Below are positions 17,624-25,875 of a DNA stretch of 34,526 bases, piece by piece. Made by a program: the position numbers and the translations under genes. The stretch's first letter is position 1. Each line of letters opens with the position of its first letter. The notes under the pieces are model-generated. The model saw only the letters and a program-made list of their open reading frames with translations. It was not told the origin of the DNA and ran no database searches. This DNA comes from Phenylobacterium sp. (GTDB taxonomy: Bacteria > Pseudomonadota > Alphaproteobacteria > Caulobacterales > Caulobacteraceae): the NCBI GenBank assembly GCA_003136395.1, contig PLEH01000314.1, positions 1 to 34,526 of the forward strand, read 5' to 3'.

Positions 17624-17829
17624 AGCGCCTGGAGCTGACCGGCCGAGTCCTTGCCGCTGCGTTGGTCGCGTTCCAGTTCATAGGAGAGCTTCTGGTTCTC
17701 GTTCAGCCCGCCGAGTCCGGCGCGCTCGACGGCCGAGATGTGGACGAACACGTCTGGCCCTCCGTTGTCCGGCTGGATGAAACCGAAGCCCTTGGTCGAA
17801 TTGAACCACTTCACGGTGCCGGTCGCCAT
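17620..17829 (-). CDS. Cold-shock domain protein (CspA family)
   Basis: The 69-aa protein is a single cold-shock domain, with RNP1 KGFGFIQ and RNP2 VFVHIS, the single-strand nucleic-acid-binding motifs. It begins [15 protein letters not shown]; the 20 extra residues in the track ORF are rejected because GGAAGAG sits just before ATG 17829 and family members start there. Expected to act as an RNA chaperone in the cytoplasm. Co-translated with the 60-aa gene. Confidence 0.95.
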   Translation of the reverse strand: MATGTVKWFNSTKGFGFIQPDNGGPDVFVHISAVERAGLGGLNENQKLSYELERDQRSGKDSAGQLQAL

Positions 17830-17964
17830 TCGCTCTTCCTTTTCGGGGCCCGCGGTCGTTCGACAGGTGATCGCCTTGCGGGCCGGCATCAGTGCGTCAT
17901 TGCGGGGCGGGCGTCGAGCGCGGTGACGGGGCTCCCGTTTTCCGGTGATGGCGCGAGCCTTGGT

Positions 17965-18687
17965 TTAGATCGCGCGGAGCAGATAGGCAGATTGGAACCC
18001 GTCGGCCGAACGGGTGACATCGATGATCTCAAAGTTGGCGTGGGCCAGCATCGGCTCGATGAGCCAGGTGAACGTCGAATGCTCGTCCCGGACGTGTTCT
18101 TCCAGCTCCGCTCTGCCCCACTCGCCCTCCACGCCGTCGCCGCCGGTCGCGCACCAAGCCTCGATGTGGTTCGCCGCCTCTCCGAGCGCGAAGTCGTAGA
18201 TGACGTCCCAGAGCCGGAAGATGCCGCCTGGGCGAAGCATCGCGCGTACGCGCAGCAGCGCTATCGCCTTCCAGAAATCGGGAAGATGGTGGAGAGCGAG
18301 ACGTGAATAGACGAAATCCACAGGCTCGCCGTGATGCGTGTAACTTAGAAAGCCGCCCTGCACCAATTCGACATTCTGCAGTCCATGCGCGCCCAGCTTG
18401 CCGCTGAGGTGCTTGAGCATCGGCGGCGAGATATCAACCGCCACCACCCTCGCGCACTGTGGGGACACCGCAATCGTGAACTGTCCAGTACCGGGACCGA
18501 ATTCGATCACGGTCGAGTCTCTCCCTAGTCCGAAGCGCGCAAGCAGCGCGACTTCGGCTTCCGCCGCGGAGTCCATTTTGCCGTCGTACCGGGCAACGTG
18601 GGCGGGATCGAGATTCTCACGTCCCGCCATCCCCAACTCGTGTGGGAACCAGCTCGCGGGCCGAGACAATCCACTATCCCTCGTCAT
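17965..18687 (-). CDS. Class I SAM-dependent methyltransferase
   Basis: The 240-aa protein shows motif I VIEFGPGTGQFT, an acidic residue after strand 2 (VVAVDISPPML), and motif FVYSRLALHHLPD, then LRPGGIFRLWDV. This is the small-molecule methyltransferase pattern (Methyltransf_11/25). The substrate is unknown. The start at 18687 is chosen because GGGAGGCGCAA precedes the ATG; the track's 44-residue upstream extension has no such signal. It is monocistronic, upstream of the cold-shock gene on the same strand. Confidence 0.88.
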   Translation of the reverse strand: MTRDSGLSRPASWFPHELGMAGRENLDPAHVARYDGKMDSAAEAEVALLARFGLGRDSTVIEFGPGTGQFTIAVSPQCARVVAVDISPPMLKHLSGKLGAHGLQNVELVQGGFLSYTHHGEPVDFVYSRLALHHLPDFWKAIALLRVRAMLRPGGIFRLWDVIYDFALGEAANHIEAWCATGGDGVEGEWGRAELEEHVRDEHSTFTWLIEPMLAHANFEIIDVTRSADGFQSAYLLRAI

Positions 18688-19036
18688 TTGCGCCTCCCGC
18701 CAGAAGGCCTTTATGCCCCGCTTGTTCACGTCCCGACAGGGCTCAGATGCGAACTTCAGCTCAGGGACGCGAGCCGGCTTGATCTCATGCCCGACAGCGG
18801 ACGTTCGCCGCTGCCGCATCCGGCTGCCAGACTTGGCTCAGGCTCAGGAGAAGGTGAGGTCGGGACAGCGCTTACGATCCTGAGAGCCTGATCGAGAGAC
18901 GTTGGAAGGGTCTCACGGAGCGAAACGCCCGAACCTTCGAGAGGGGATGGAGGGAGACGCCAAAGGGAGCCGGTCGACCAAGGTTTCCGTGGCAGCACCA
19001 GGCCAACAGGAAACCCTAAACAGCGAACCGAGCCAA
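18688..19036. other. Intergenic region without recognised features
   Basis: About 350 nt between two minus-strand genes. Small ORFs on both strands are shadow-like and lack ribosome-binding sites. It should hold the methyltransferase promoter and the end of the upstream operon; no clear hairpin with a T run was seen. Confidence 0.5.
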
Positions 19037-20023
19037 TTACGGCGCCAAGGGATGGGTGGCCACCTCACGCAGGATGCGGCTTCCGATCTCGCTACGCTGA
19101 GCGGCCAGATACTCTTGCGGATTAGTTGAGTAGAGACCTCTGAGATAAGCCAAATCGTATGGCGTCAGGCCCGGCGGATCCGTCTTCTCCTGACAATCGG
19201 CATTCAGGAAATCGAGTATAGTTGGCAGGTCGCTGCAGCCCTTGGCCAGGCTCGCATGCGCGAGGCTAAGCATCGCCACGTCGTCAGCGATGGCGCCGAT
19301 TTGATGGCCGACGATCTTGTTCGCGTCGACGACGACCAGCACGCCCATGAACTGACTTTCCAACCGGGCCGACAATCGGCTGTGAGTGTCACCTGCGGGC
19401 AATCGGTGGAACTCATCGTCAAGCTCAACCGTGTCACCTTCCGCCTTAGTGCCCGTCATGTACCAGGCCTGGATCGGATGCTCGAAGGCGGCCAGCCGCT
19501 GAGCTTGGGCGGCATAGTGGAATCCCAGCATCTGGGAATGACGCTTTCGCGTGTCGTCCATTAGCGCCTGTGGCGATGTAGTGAAGACAATCAGCAGGTT
19601 CGTCTTGCAAGGGAAGTTGCGGTTTGCTCGATTCTCGATCGGCACCCCCACGCTAGTTGCCACGGCTTTCACCCGTGCCGTCACGTAGGCATTGAAGGGC
19701 GGGCTGAGGCCGCCGGTCACAGGGCACAGGGGGCCAGCCCAGCGCGACAACTGGTTGATGCGGCTCGTGGCGCTGTGGGCCTCCACGAAGCGGTTCACCA
19801 GGGCCGGCAGTTTTTCCTGCTCCATCCTAGGAGCCACGACCGTTAGGCTTTCAACCGTGGGTGTGGCCGGTGGCGGTGTCGACGCTGGCGCCAAGAGGGC
19901 TGGCGGCGGGACGCCTGCTGGCTCGGCGGCGAGAGCAGCGGAGGACGATAGGAGCACCATTGCCGCTGCGAGTAGCCTCTTTGGGGCGTTTACCGCCGAA
20001 ACCATTGGGTGAACAACCTTCAT
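19037..20023 (-). CDS. Secreted hypothetical protein, 328 aa
   Basis: The protein has a signal peptide (RLLAAAMVLLSSSAALA, cleavage before AEP). A Pro-rich linker (PAGVPPPALLAPASTPPPATP) follows, then a soluble domain starting ESLTVVAPRMEQEKLPALVNRFVEAHS. Four or more Cys (LCPV, FPCKT, KGCSD, ADCQEK) suggest disulfides in the periplasm. I recall similar proteins as uncharacterised secreted proteins of Caulobacterales but know no function. It lies 11 bp downstream of the serine hydrolase stop in transcription order, so the two likely form an operon with the hydrolase first. Confidence 0.72.
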   Translation of the reverse strand: MKVVHPMVSAVNAPKRLLAAAMVLLSSSAALAAEPAGVPPPALLAPASTPPPATPTVESLTVVAPRMEQEKLPALVNRFVEAHSATSRINQLSRWAGPLCPVTGGLSPPFNAYVTARVKAVATSVGVPIENRANRNFPCKTNLLIVFTTSPQALMDDTRKRHSQMLGFHYAAQAQRLAAFEHPIQAWYMTGTKAEGDTVELDDEFHRLPAGDTHSRLSARLESQFMGVLVVVDANKIVGHQIGAIADDVAMLSLAHASLAKGCSDLPTILDFLNADCQEKTDPPGLTPYDLAYLRGLYSTNPQEYLAAQRSEIGSRILREVATHPLAP

Positions 20024-20034
20024 AGCTTCGACAC

Positions 20035-21219
20035 CTAGCGCGCCGGGCGGGCTGGAATATGATTTGTTCCGGGAAGCTCGCCGGCGATGAAATCAAGAAG
20101 CTCGAAAGCGAGTGGCTGATCGCGATTGGCCATCACAGCGACCACATATCCGTCCGGGAAAATTCGCAGGATCGCGCTCTGACCCGGTCCGGCCCCCGCG
20201 TGCCCGATGAAACGACCGCCCCCAGGCAGCGGACCGCCCATATCATAGTGATAGGCATCACCTGTCGGCATGGGCGCGGTCCCCGCCAGCAACAACTGGG
20301 TGTGTTCCGGGTCCAACAGGCGGTTTGCCTTTAGGGCAACCGCGAAACGCAAGAAATCACCCACGGTGGAATAGCCGCCGCCGTCAGGGCCGCCCTTCAA
20401 CGGAATGTATCCATGGGCTGCAGGAGTGCCGCGCAATCGCAGGGTCGCGTTGACCGTCGCAGGCTCAAGGACTCCGTTGACCGTCATGTAGCGCACGGAG
20501 CGTTTTGGAAGGTTGATGCTCTCAGCGACGTTTCCGGTGGAAGTCATCCCCGCCACACGGAAGATGTGCCGCTCGACGTAGTCCGCGTAACGCAGCCCGC
20601 TCGCGTTCTCGATGACCCTTCCAAGAATCATCATTCCGAAATTGCTGTATTCCTGCCGGCTACCGGGCGGAAACTGCGCCGGGGCGCTTCCAAAAAGCGC
20701 AATATAGTCTTTGGGATCGAGCAACTCCGACTGATGAGCGTCGAACACGGGCCCGAACTCGTCACCCGTCCCGCCCGAGTGCGTCATGAGTTCGTTGATG
20801 GTGACCTTTGCCGCGACGTCGCGGTTCGGATAGTCGGGGATATAGCGCCCCAGCGAAGCGGTCACGTCGATCTTCCCGGCTTGCGCCAGCTGCATGATCG
20901 CGATCTCGGTGAACAGCTTTCCGATCGAGCCGAACCGGAACTGCGTGTCGAGCGTGTTGGGGATCTTGCGGTCGTTGTCGGCTAGGCCGAATGCCTCCTG
21001 ATAGAGGGGACGACCGTCTTTGGCGATGAGGACTGCGCCTGAGAACCGCCCTGCGGCGGTCTCTGCGACAAGTCGGTCACGGATCGACCTCACCTCGTCG
21101 GCGCGGAGCGAGCTCGGAGCTGCCTGCGCGGCGGCCGAGACGTTGGGCGTCACGGCAAGAACGAGAACGAGGCAAGCGAAGGCGGTGCGAAGCGAGAGCG
21201 TAGCCATGTCCACAAACAA
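20035..21219 (-). CDS. Class C beta-lactamase-like serine hydrolase, exported
   Basis: The 394-aa protein has an N-terminal signal sequence (LRTAFACLVLVLAVTPNVSAAA) and a beta-lactamase/transpeptidase-like domain. The active-site triad motifs are all present: S-I-G-K in FRFGSIGKLFT, Y-S-N in QEYSNFGMMILG, and H-A-G in FIGHAGAGPG (in place of KTG). Such proteins are esterases, D-aminopeptidases or peptidoglycan enzymes; antibiotic hydrolysis should not be assumed. A second start (MATLSLRT, four codons in) is possible. It reads away from the radC gene across about 190 bp. Confidence 0.88.
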   Translation of the reverse strand: MFVDMATLSLRTAFACLVLVLAVTPNVSAAAQAAPSSLRADEVRSIRDRLVAETAAGRFSGAVLIAKDGRPLYQEAFGLADNDRKIPNTLDTQFRFGSIGKLFTEIAIMQLAQAGKIDVTASLGRYIPDYPNRDVAAKVTINELMTHSGGTGDEFGPVFDAHQSELLDPKDYIALFGSAPAQFPPGSRQEYSNFGMMILGRVIENASGLRYADYVERHIFRVAGMTSTGNVAESINLPKRSVRYMTVNGVLEPATVNATLRLRGTPAAHGYIPLKGGPDGGGYSTVGDFLRFAVALKANRLLDPEHTQLLLAGTAPMPTGDAYHYDMGGPLPGGGRFIGHAGAGPGQSAILRIFPDGYVVAVMANRDQPLAFELLDFIAGELPGTNHIPARPAR

Positions 21220-21352
21220 TCACCGTAAAGCGAACAACTGCAACGGGTCGAAAGCATTCCGCAGCATGGCGAGGTAGGCACTTCAGGAGACATCTAGCCA
21301 GATTGGCGGAGTTTTGGCACAGCCTGCCCCGCAACGCCCCCAGAAGGAGGGG

Positions 21353-21377
21353 GAGGGAAGGCGGGTGAGGGCGGCCC
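21353..21377 (+). repeat. GA-rich 25-nt repeat, copy A (upstream of radC)
   Basis: GAGGGAAGGCGGGTGAGGGC and the next five bases recur at 22986-23010 with 3 mismatches in 25. This copy lies about 30 nt before the radC start. It may be an untranslated-region element shared by genes of this module. Confidence 0.5.
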
Positions 21378-21407
21378 CGAACGGGGGTCGAGCCCGGAGT
21401 TCCGTCC

Positions 21408-22091
21408 ATGCCCTCGCAAGTTCTCTCCCTGCGTCCCGAGCTGGAGGATGCGCCAGCTGACGCGCGCCAGCATCTTGAGGCTCTTGCGCTGGCGGCTGGC
21501 GACATCGTTCTCGACGACGCGCAATGCCTCGCCCTGCTCTGCGGCGGGGATCCCGACGCCGCCGCGGCCGTGCTGGCGGCCTTTGGCTCGCTGCCCGAGG
21601 TGCTGGGCGCCGGCGCTGGGGATCTGGTGCGGGTCGCCGGCCAGGCCGCCGCCGTGCGGCTGCGGCTGGTCCGGGAACTGGCCCGCCGGATGCTGATCCG
21701 CCCCCTCCGGGCGCGGCCGGTGCTCAGCAGCTCCCAGGCGGTCTCCGACTACCTTCGCACCACGCTCACCGGCGCGCCGCGGGAGCAGTTCCGCGTGCTG
21801 TTCCTCGATCGCCGCCATCATCTGATCGCCGATGAACTGCAGAACGAGGGGACTGTCGACCACGCCCCGGTCTATCCGCGGGAGGTGATGCGCCGGGCGC
21901 TGGAGCTGCACGCCTCGGCCCTGCTGATCGTCCACAATCATCCGGCCCAGGATCCGACCCCTTCGGCGGCCGACGTGGACATGACCCGGCAGATTGTCGA
22001 AGCCGGGCGGGCTCTGCGGATCGTGGTCCACGACCACATGATCGTGGCGGGCCAGCAGGTGGTGAGCCTCAAGACTCTGGGCCTAATGTGA
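21408..22091 (+). CDS. radC: RadC-family JAB/MPN-domain protein
   Basis: The 227-aa protein has a helix-hairpin-helix-like N-terminal part and a C-terminal JAB/MPN domain. The JAMM metal motif is complete: H-N-H in LLIVHNHPAQDPTPSAADVDMT with the downstream Asp, and an upstream Glu in ADELQNEGT. RadC-type proteins are typical of mobile elements; despite the name a direct role in DNA repair is not established. GGAG lies 8 nt before the ATG. Its stop overlaps the GTG start of the Toprim gene. It is first in the block radC-Toprim-parB-gcrA-DUF2493. Confidence 0.9.
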   Translation: MPSQVLSLRPELEDAPADARQHLEALALAAGDIVLDDAQCLALLCGGDPDAAAAVLAAFGSLPEVLGAGAGDLVRVAGQAAAVRLRLVRELARRMLIRPLRARPVLSSSQAVSDYLRTTLTGAPREQFRVLFLDRRHHLIADELQNEGTVDHAPVYPREVMRRALELHASALLIVHNHPAQDPTPSAADVDMTRQIVEAGRALRIVVHDHMIVAGQQVVSLKTLGLM

Positions 22092-23050
22092 CCGGGCGGG
22101 CCGGTCTGGCGGGGATTGTCCGTGTGCTGGGCGGCGACCTCTATGAACATGGCCGGCGCGCCATCGTGCCGGGACCCGGCCACAGCCGCGCGGACCGCTC
22201 GGTGTCCCTGCTGCTGGTCGGCGACCGGGTGGTGGTCCACAGTTTTGCCGGCGACGACTGGCGCCAGGTCCTCAAAGACCTCAGGACGCGGGGTCTGGTC
22301 GATGCGACGGGCCGGCTGGCCGGCGGTGGCTCGCCGACCCCTGAGGCCTCGGCGCCGTCCCGGCCGGAGCGGATTGCGGTGGCCTTGACGCTCTGGGAGA
22401 CCGCGCGGCCCATCGTCGGGACTCTGTCGTCCCTCCACCTCCAGCGGCGCGGGGTGGGGCGGGCGGCGCCGGACGCCTTGCGCCACCACCCCGCCGTGCC
22501 CGCGGCGGTCTACGCCGGTCGGGGGCTCCGCCGCCCGGCACTCCTGGCGGCGGTGCGGGATCCCTCGGGCGACCTTTGCGCCGTCGAGCTCACCTACCTC
22601 GCCCCGGACGGTGCGGCGGCGTCGATCACGCTGCCGCGCAAGACGGTCGGTTGCGCCCCGGCCGGATGCGCTGTGCGGCTGGATCCGGCCGGCGAGACGC
22701 TGCTGGTCGGCGAAGGGGTGTTCTCGTGCCTTTCCGCGTCCGAAGCCCTCGGCCTTCCGACCTGGGCGCTGCGCTCGGTCGGAAGCTTCGGACGGGGGAC
22801 GCCGCCGGCCGGCGTGCGCCGGGTGGGGATCGCCGCGGATCGCGGCCGGGTGGGCGAAGCCGCGGCGCTGGCCCTGGCGCGGCGGCTGCGGGGCCTGGGC
22901 CTGGTGGCTTTTGTGCGCTGGCCGCCGGCGGGGTTTGCGGACTGGAACGAGGCCGCGCCCGGCCGGGCCGCCGCGCCGGGAGGGAGAGGGAAGGCGGGGA
23001 AGGGCGGACCGGGACCAGGGGATAGGCCTCCGGCCGGTCCAGGAGCCTGA
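22088..23050 (+). CDS. Toprim-domain (primase-like) protein of mobile elements
   Basis: The 320-aa protein starts with a DUF7146-like region (IVRVLGGDLYEHGRRAIVPGPGHSRADRS...). It ends in a Toprim domain: E in LLVGEGVFSCLSASEALGLPTWAL, then VGIAADRGRVGEAAALALARRL and PPAGFADWNEA. The usual second acidic residue of the Toprim DxD is replaced (AADRG), so catalytic activity is uncertain. The Gly/Pro-rich tail coincides with the GA-rich repeat and may be non-functional. GTG start overlapping the radC stop (GTGA). Similar proteins occur on alphaproteobacterial plasmids and integrative elements. Confidence 0.83.
   Translation: MTGRAGLAGIVRVLGGDLYEHGRRAIVPGPGHSRADRSVSLLLVGDRVVVHSFAGDDWRQVLKDLRTRGLVDATGRLAGGGSPTPEASAPSRPERIAVALTLWETARPIVGTLSSLHLQRRGVGRAAPDALRHHPAVPAAVYAGRGLRRPALLAAVRDPSGDLCAVELTYLAPDGAAASITLPRKTVGCAPAGCAVRLDPAGETLLVGEGVFSCLSASEALGLPTWALRSVGSFGRGTPPAGVRRVGIAADRGRVGEAAALALARRLRGLGLVAFVRWPPAGFADWNEAAPGRAAAPGGRGKAGKGGPGPGDRPPAGPGA
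22986..23010 (+). repeat. GA-rich 25-nt repeat, copy B (upstream of parB)
   Basis: Second copy of the element at 21353-21377 (22 of 25 identical). It lies about 40 nt before the parB start, inside the low-complexity 3' end of the Toprim gene, so both copies stand at a similar distance from a downstream start. Confidence 0.5.
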
Positions 23051-23052
23051 CC

Positions 23053-25104
23053 ATGACCGTTCATTCCTCCATCGCCGCCGCGCCAACCGCCGCCGCAGCG
23101 CCTCCTGTTCCGGGCCTGCGTATCCGGGTGAAGCTCTGTGACCTCGGCCTCGCGCCTGAGAACCTCCGCTTCGAGGTTCCCGAGGACGCCGAGGTGCCGC
23201 GCCTGGCCGACACCATCCGCGCGGCTGGCGTCATCTACCCGCCCATCGTCCGCAAGGGTCGCAAGGGCGAGGCGGCCTTCATGGTGCTGGACGGCCGCCG
23301 CAGGCGCTTCGCCCTGCTGCGCCTGGTCGCCGGCGGGTTGATCGCGCAAGACCATGAGGTCGAGTGCCTGCTCGCCACCAGCCGCGCCGCCCAAGCCGCC
23401 GCCACGGTCCTCCCCAACGCCGAACACGCCCCGGTCCACACCGCCGATGTGATCGTCGCCATCGGCAAGCTGCGGCGCTCGCGCCTGACCACCGCGGCCA
23501 TCGCCGGGGCCCTGGGCTACGACGAGACCGAGGTCCGCCGCCTGGACGCCCTGGCCCACGTCCACCCCGACGTGCTGCAGGCCTTCCGGGTCGGCAAGCT
23601 GACCCTCACCCAGGTCCGGCTGCTGGCGCGCCTGAAGGACCGAAACCGCCAGTCCGACTTCGCGCAGGACGCCCTGGGCGGCTACTTCCATGAGCACGGC
23701 CTGCGCAGCCTGGTGACCAGTGGCCGGATCACCATCGAGGACCCGCGTTTCGCCCTGGTCACCGAGGCGACCTATGGCGAAGGCGGTGGGCGACTGAGCG
23801 CCGACCTGTTCGGCGAGCTGCCGGCCGAGGCCCTCGACGGCGATCGGCTCGACGAGCTCTGGCGCGCCGCGGCGGCGCGGGCCGCGGACGTTCTGGTGAC
23901 GGCCGGGCTCACCGTGGCCTTCAGCCGCGAACGGGGCCTGCGGGCGCCGGACGACCTGGAGCCTCTGCCCTTCATCCACTGGGGCGGCTTGCCGCTGGAC
24001 CAGCAGGCGCTGTTCGACCGGGCCCGCGACGACATCGAGGCGGCGATGGCGCTGGTCACCGAGGCCTCGGACGAGACCCGCGAGGCGGCGCTGGCGCAGA
24101 TGCTGCTGGCCCGGCTGGTCCTGGCGCGACTGGCGGCGGGTCGCGGCGAGATCGCGGCGGCTCTGCTTTCGCCGGCGGGGGACGGCCTCGACGTGGTCTT
24201 CTACCAACGCCCGGCACCGCCGCTTCCGCTCGCGGAATTGGTGTCGGACGATGATGATGAGGGGGAGGACGAAGGCGACGAGGCTGTGGCCGGCGAAGGT
24301 CGCGCCGCGTCGGGCCGGCGGCGCTGGGACCCGGACATTCCGGAGCGCGCGGTGAAGGTCGACACGGCCGGCGTGACCCACATCCAGCATGCGGCGCGGA
24401 CCGCCATGGCCACCCGAGGTCTGATCCGCGATCTCGCGGACCATCCCGACGTGGCCCTGATCGCGGTGACCGCCCAGCTCTTCAAGCACCTGGCGCTCAA
24501 CGACCGGATCGGGCCGGACGATTCCGTCCTGCGGATCGCCGTCCCGAACGGGCCTGTGCCGGCCGGCGACGATAACCTGGAGGGCGAGATCTGGCGGCGG
24601 TTGGCGGCGCGGCGGGACGCCTTCCTGGAGAGCGGCCTTCGTCCCCTGGTCTTCGTGACAGGCCTCGGCGACGCCGATCGGATGGCCCTGCTGGCGGAGT
24701 TGGTGGCGGTGACTGTCGACCTGCGGGAGGCCCGCACTACCGCGATCCGCCGCGAGGCCCGCGCCGAGGCCGAGGAGGTCGCCGCGCTCTGCGGCGCCGA
24801 TCTTGCCCAGCGCTGGACCCCGGACGACGCCTTCCTGGGGGTCCACTCAAGAACCCAGCTGCTGGAGTTCATGGCGGAGATGGAGGCCGAGGCGCCGCGG
24901 GGCGGCGGGGTCCGCAAGGACGACGTGGTTCGGGCGACCGCGGAAGCCGCGGCCGAGCGGCGTTGGCTGCCGGCCTGTCTGCGGTGGGACGTCGGGGACG
25001 CCGTGGCGGTCGGAGAACCTGAACCCCAGGCCGAAGCCTCGGCAGAGACGGACGCTGAATCTGAACCTGAAGCGGAGGCGCCGGCGCAGCCGCTGGCGGC
25101 CTGA
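23053..25104 (+). CDS. Large ParB/RepB/Spo0J-family protein of mobile elements
   Basis: The 683-aa protein has an N-terminal ParB nuclease-like domain (about 25-115). LADTIRAAGVIYPPIVRKG and the arginine box DGRRRRFALLRL are visible. A helix-turn-helix region follows (AIAGALGYDETEVRRLDALAHVHPDVLQAF, then GKLTLTQVRLLARL). The long C-terminal part holds an acidic linker (SDDDDEGEDEGDE). Chromosomal ParB is about 300 aa, so this is the extended plasmid/ICE type. No parA is in the window, so true partitioning is unproven. AGGAG lies 7 nt before the ATG, 2 bp after the Toprim stop. Confidence 0.9.
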   Translation: MTVHSSIAAAPTAAAAPPVPGLRIRVKLCDLGLAPENLRFEVPEDAEVPRLADTIRAAGVIYPPIVRKGRKGEAAFMVLDGRRRRFALLRLVAGGLIAQDHEVECLLATSRAAQAAATVLPNAEHAPVHTADVIVAIGKLRRSRLTTAAIAGALGYDETEVRRLDALAHVHPDVLQAFRVGKLTLTQVRLLARLKDRNRQSDFAQDALGGYFHEHGLRSLVTSGRITIEDPRFALVTEATYGEGGGRLSADLFGELPAEALDGDRLDELWRAAAARAADVLVTAGLTVAFSRERGLRAPDDLEPLPFIHWGGLPLDQQALFDRARDDIEAAMALVTEASDETREAALAQMLLARLVLARLAAGRGEIAAALLSPAGDGLDVVFYQRPAPPLPLAELVSDDDDEGEDEGDEAVAGEGRAASGRRRWDPDIPERAVKVDTAGVTHIQHAARTAMATRGLIRDLADHPDVALIAVTAQLFKHLALNDRIGPDDSVLRIAVPNGPVPAGDDNLEGEIWRRLAARRDAFLESGLRPLVFVTGLGDADRMALLAELVAVTVDLREARTTAIRREARAEAEEVAALCGADLAQRWTPDDAFLGVHSRTQLLEFMAEMEAEAPRGGGVRKDDVVRATAEAAAERRWLPACLRWDVGDAVAVGEPEPQAEASAETDAESEPEAEAPAQPLAA

Positions 25105-25120
25105 CCTTCGGACGGACGGG

Positions 25121-25140
25121 CCCTCGGCTTACGCCGGGGG
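25121..25140 (+). promoter_or_regulatory. Hairpin between parB and gcrA
   Basis: CCCTCGGC and GCCGGGGG pair over 8 bp (one G-T) around a TTAC loop, 16 nt after the parB stop. There is no T run, so it is more likely an mRNA-stability element or weak attenuator than a full terminator. Confidence 0.5.
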
Positions 25141-25223
25141 CTCGGACTGTGGAGCCGGAGCAGTGGCCGGGGCGGGCGAGCCGGAGCGGAGGGTGTGCCT
25201 CCGCCGGCGCGGAGCCATCCCTC

Positions 25224-25718
25224 ATGAGCCTTCCCTCCTGGACCCCCGAACGGGTCGTCACCCTCGAACGTCTGTGGACCGACGGCCTCAGCGCCAGCGA
25301 GATCGCTGCCCGGCTTCCGGGGATCACGCGCAACGCCGTGCTCGGCAAGCTGCATCGCCTGGGCCGGCTCGGCCGTGGGCGGCCCACCGCCTCGACCAAG
25401 TCCCGCAAGGTGAAGCCTCCGCGAGCGCCGAGCGTGCGGCGTCCGAAGCCGCCGGCCCGCATGCGGCCGCCCGTCGCGCGGGCTTCGGTGGCAATGCCTA
25501 GCTGGGCGGGTGAGGTGACGCGGGTCGAGGCGCTGCAGTCCTGGCACTGCCGCTGGCCAATCGGCGATCCGCACGACGCGGCGTTCGCCTTCTGCGGACG
25601 ACGGGTCGCGGCGCGGCCCTACTGCGGGGATCACCGGGCAGTGGCCTATCAGCCGGCGTCGGGGGTGAAGGCCGGGGCCGGCGCGAAGGGAAGGGGGAGC
25701 CGCAAGGGTCCAGCCTGA
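25224..25718 (+). CDS. gcrA: GcrA-family cell-cycle regulator, accessory copy
   Basis: The 164-aa protein matches GcrA at both ends. The N-terminal DNA-binding domain is SWTPERVVTLERLWTDGLSASEIAARL..ITRNAVLGKLHRLG. The C-terminal sigma-interacting region is CRWPIGDPHDAAFAFCGR...PYCGDHRAVAYQP. GcrA works with sigma-70 and senses GANTC methylation by CcrM in Caulobacter. The middle is a basic Pro/Arg-rich linker. Its place between parB and a DUF2493 gene marks it as a mobile-element copy rather than the chromosomal regulator. The ATG at 25224, with GGAG upstream, is preferred over the longer track start. Confidence 0.92.
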   Translation: MSLPSWTPERVVTLERLWTDGLSASEIAARLPGITRNAVLGKLHRLGRLGRGRPTASTKSRKVKPPRAPSVRRPKPPARMRPPVARASVAMPSWAGEVTRVEALQSWHCRWPIGDPHDAAFAFCGRRVAARPYCGDHRAVAYQPASGVKAGAGAKGRGSRKGPA

Positions 25719-25755
25719 GGGTGGGGCCGCCGCGTCCGGAGCCAAGAGGGCCAGA

Positions 25756-25816
25756 CCGCTCCGCCCCCGGCCAGGGAAGCTGACGCGCCTTCGGCCCCTG
25801 GCCGGGGGCGGAGCGG
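25756..25816 (+). repeat. Perfect 21-bp inverted repeat between gcrA and DUF2493 gene
   Basis: CCGCTCCGCCCCCGGCCAGGG is followed, after 19 nt, by its exact reverse complement. A second small hairpin, TCGAGC-CTCG-GCTCGA, follows at 25835-25850. No T run follows. It could be a strong mRNA hairpin or terminator, or a protein-binding site of the element such as a transfer or partition site. Confidence 0.8.
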
Positions 25817-25875
25817 CCCGGCCTGGAGGGGGCCTCGAGCCTCGGCTCGATCCGACCCCCTCAGGAGATCATCCC

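Noticed and set aside
22594-24846. 750-aa minus-strand ORF opposite Toprim and parB
   Set aside because: Antisense frame of two confidently assigned genes; long only because stop codons are rare in GC-rich DNA.
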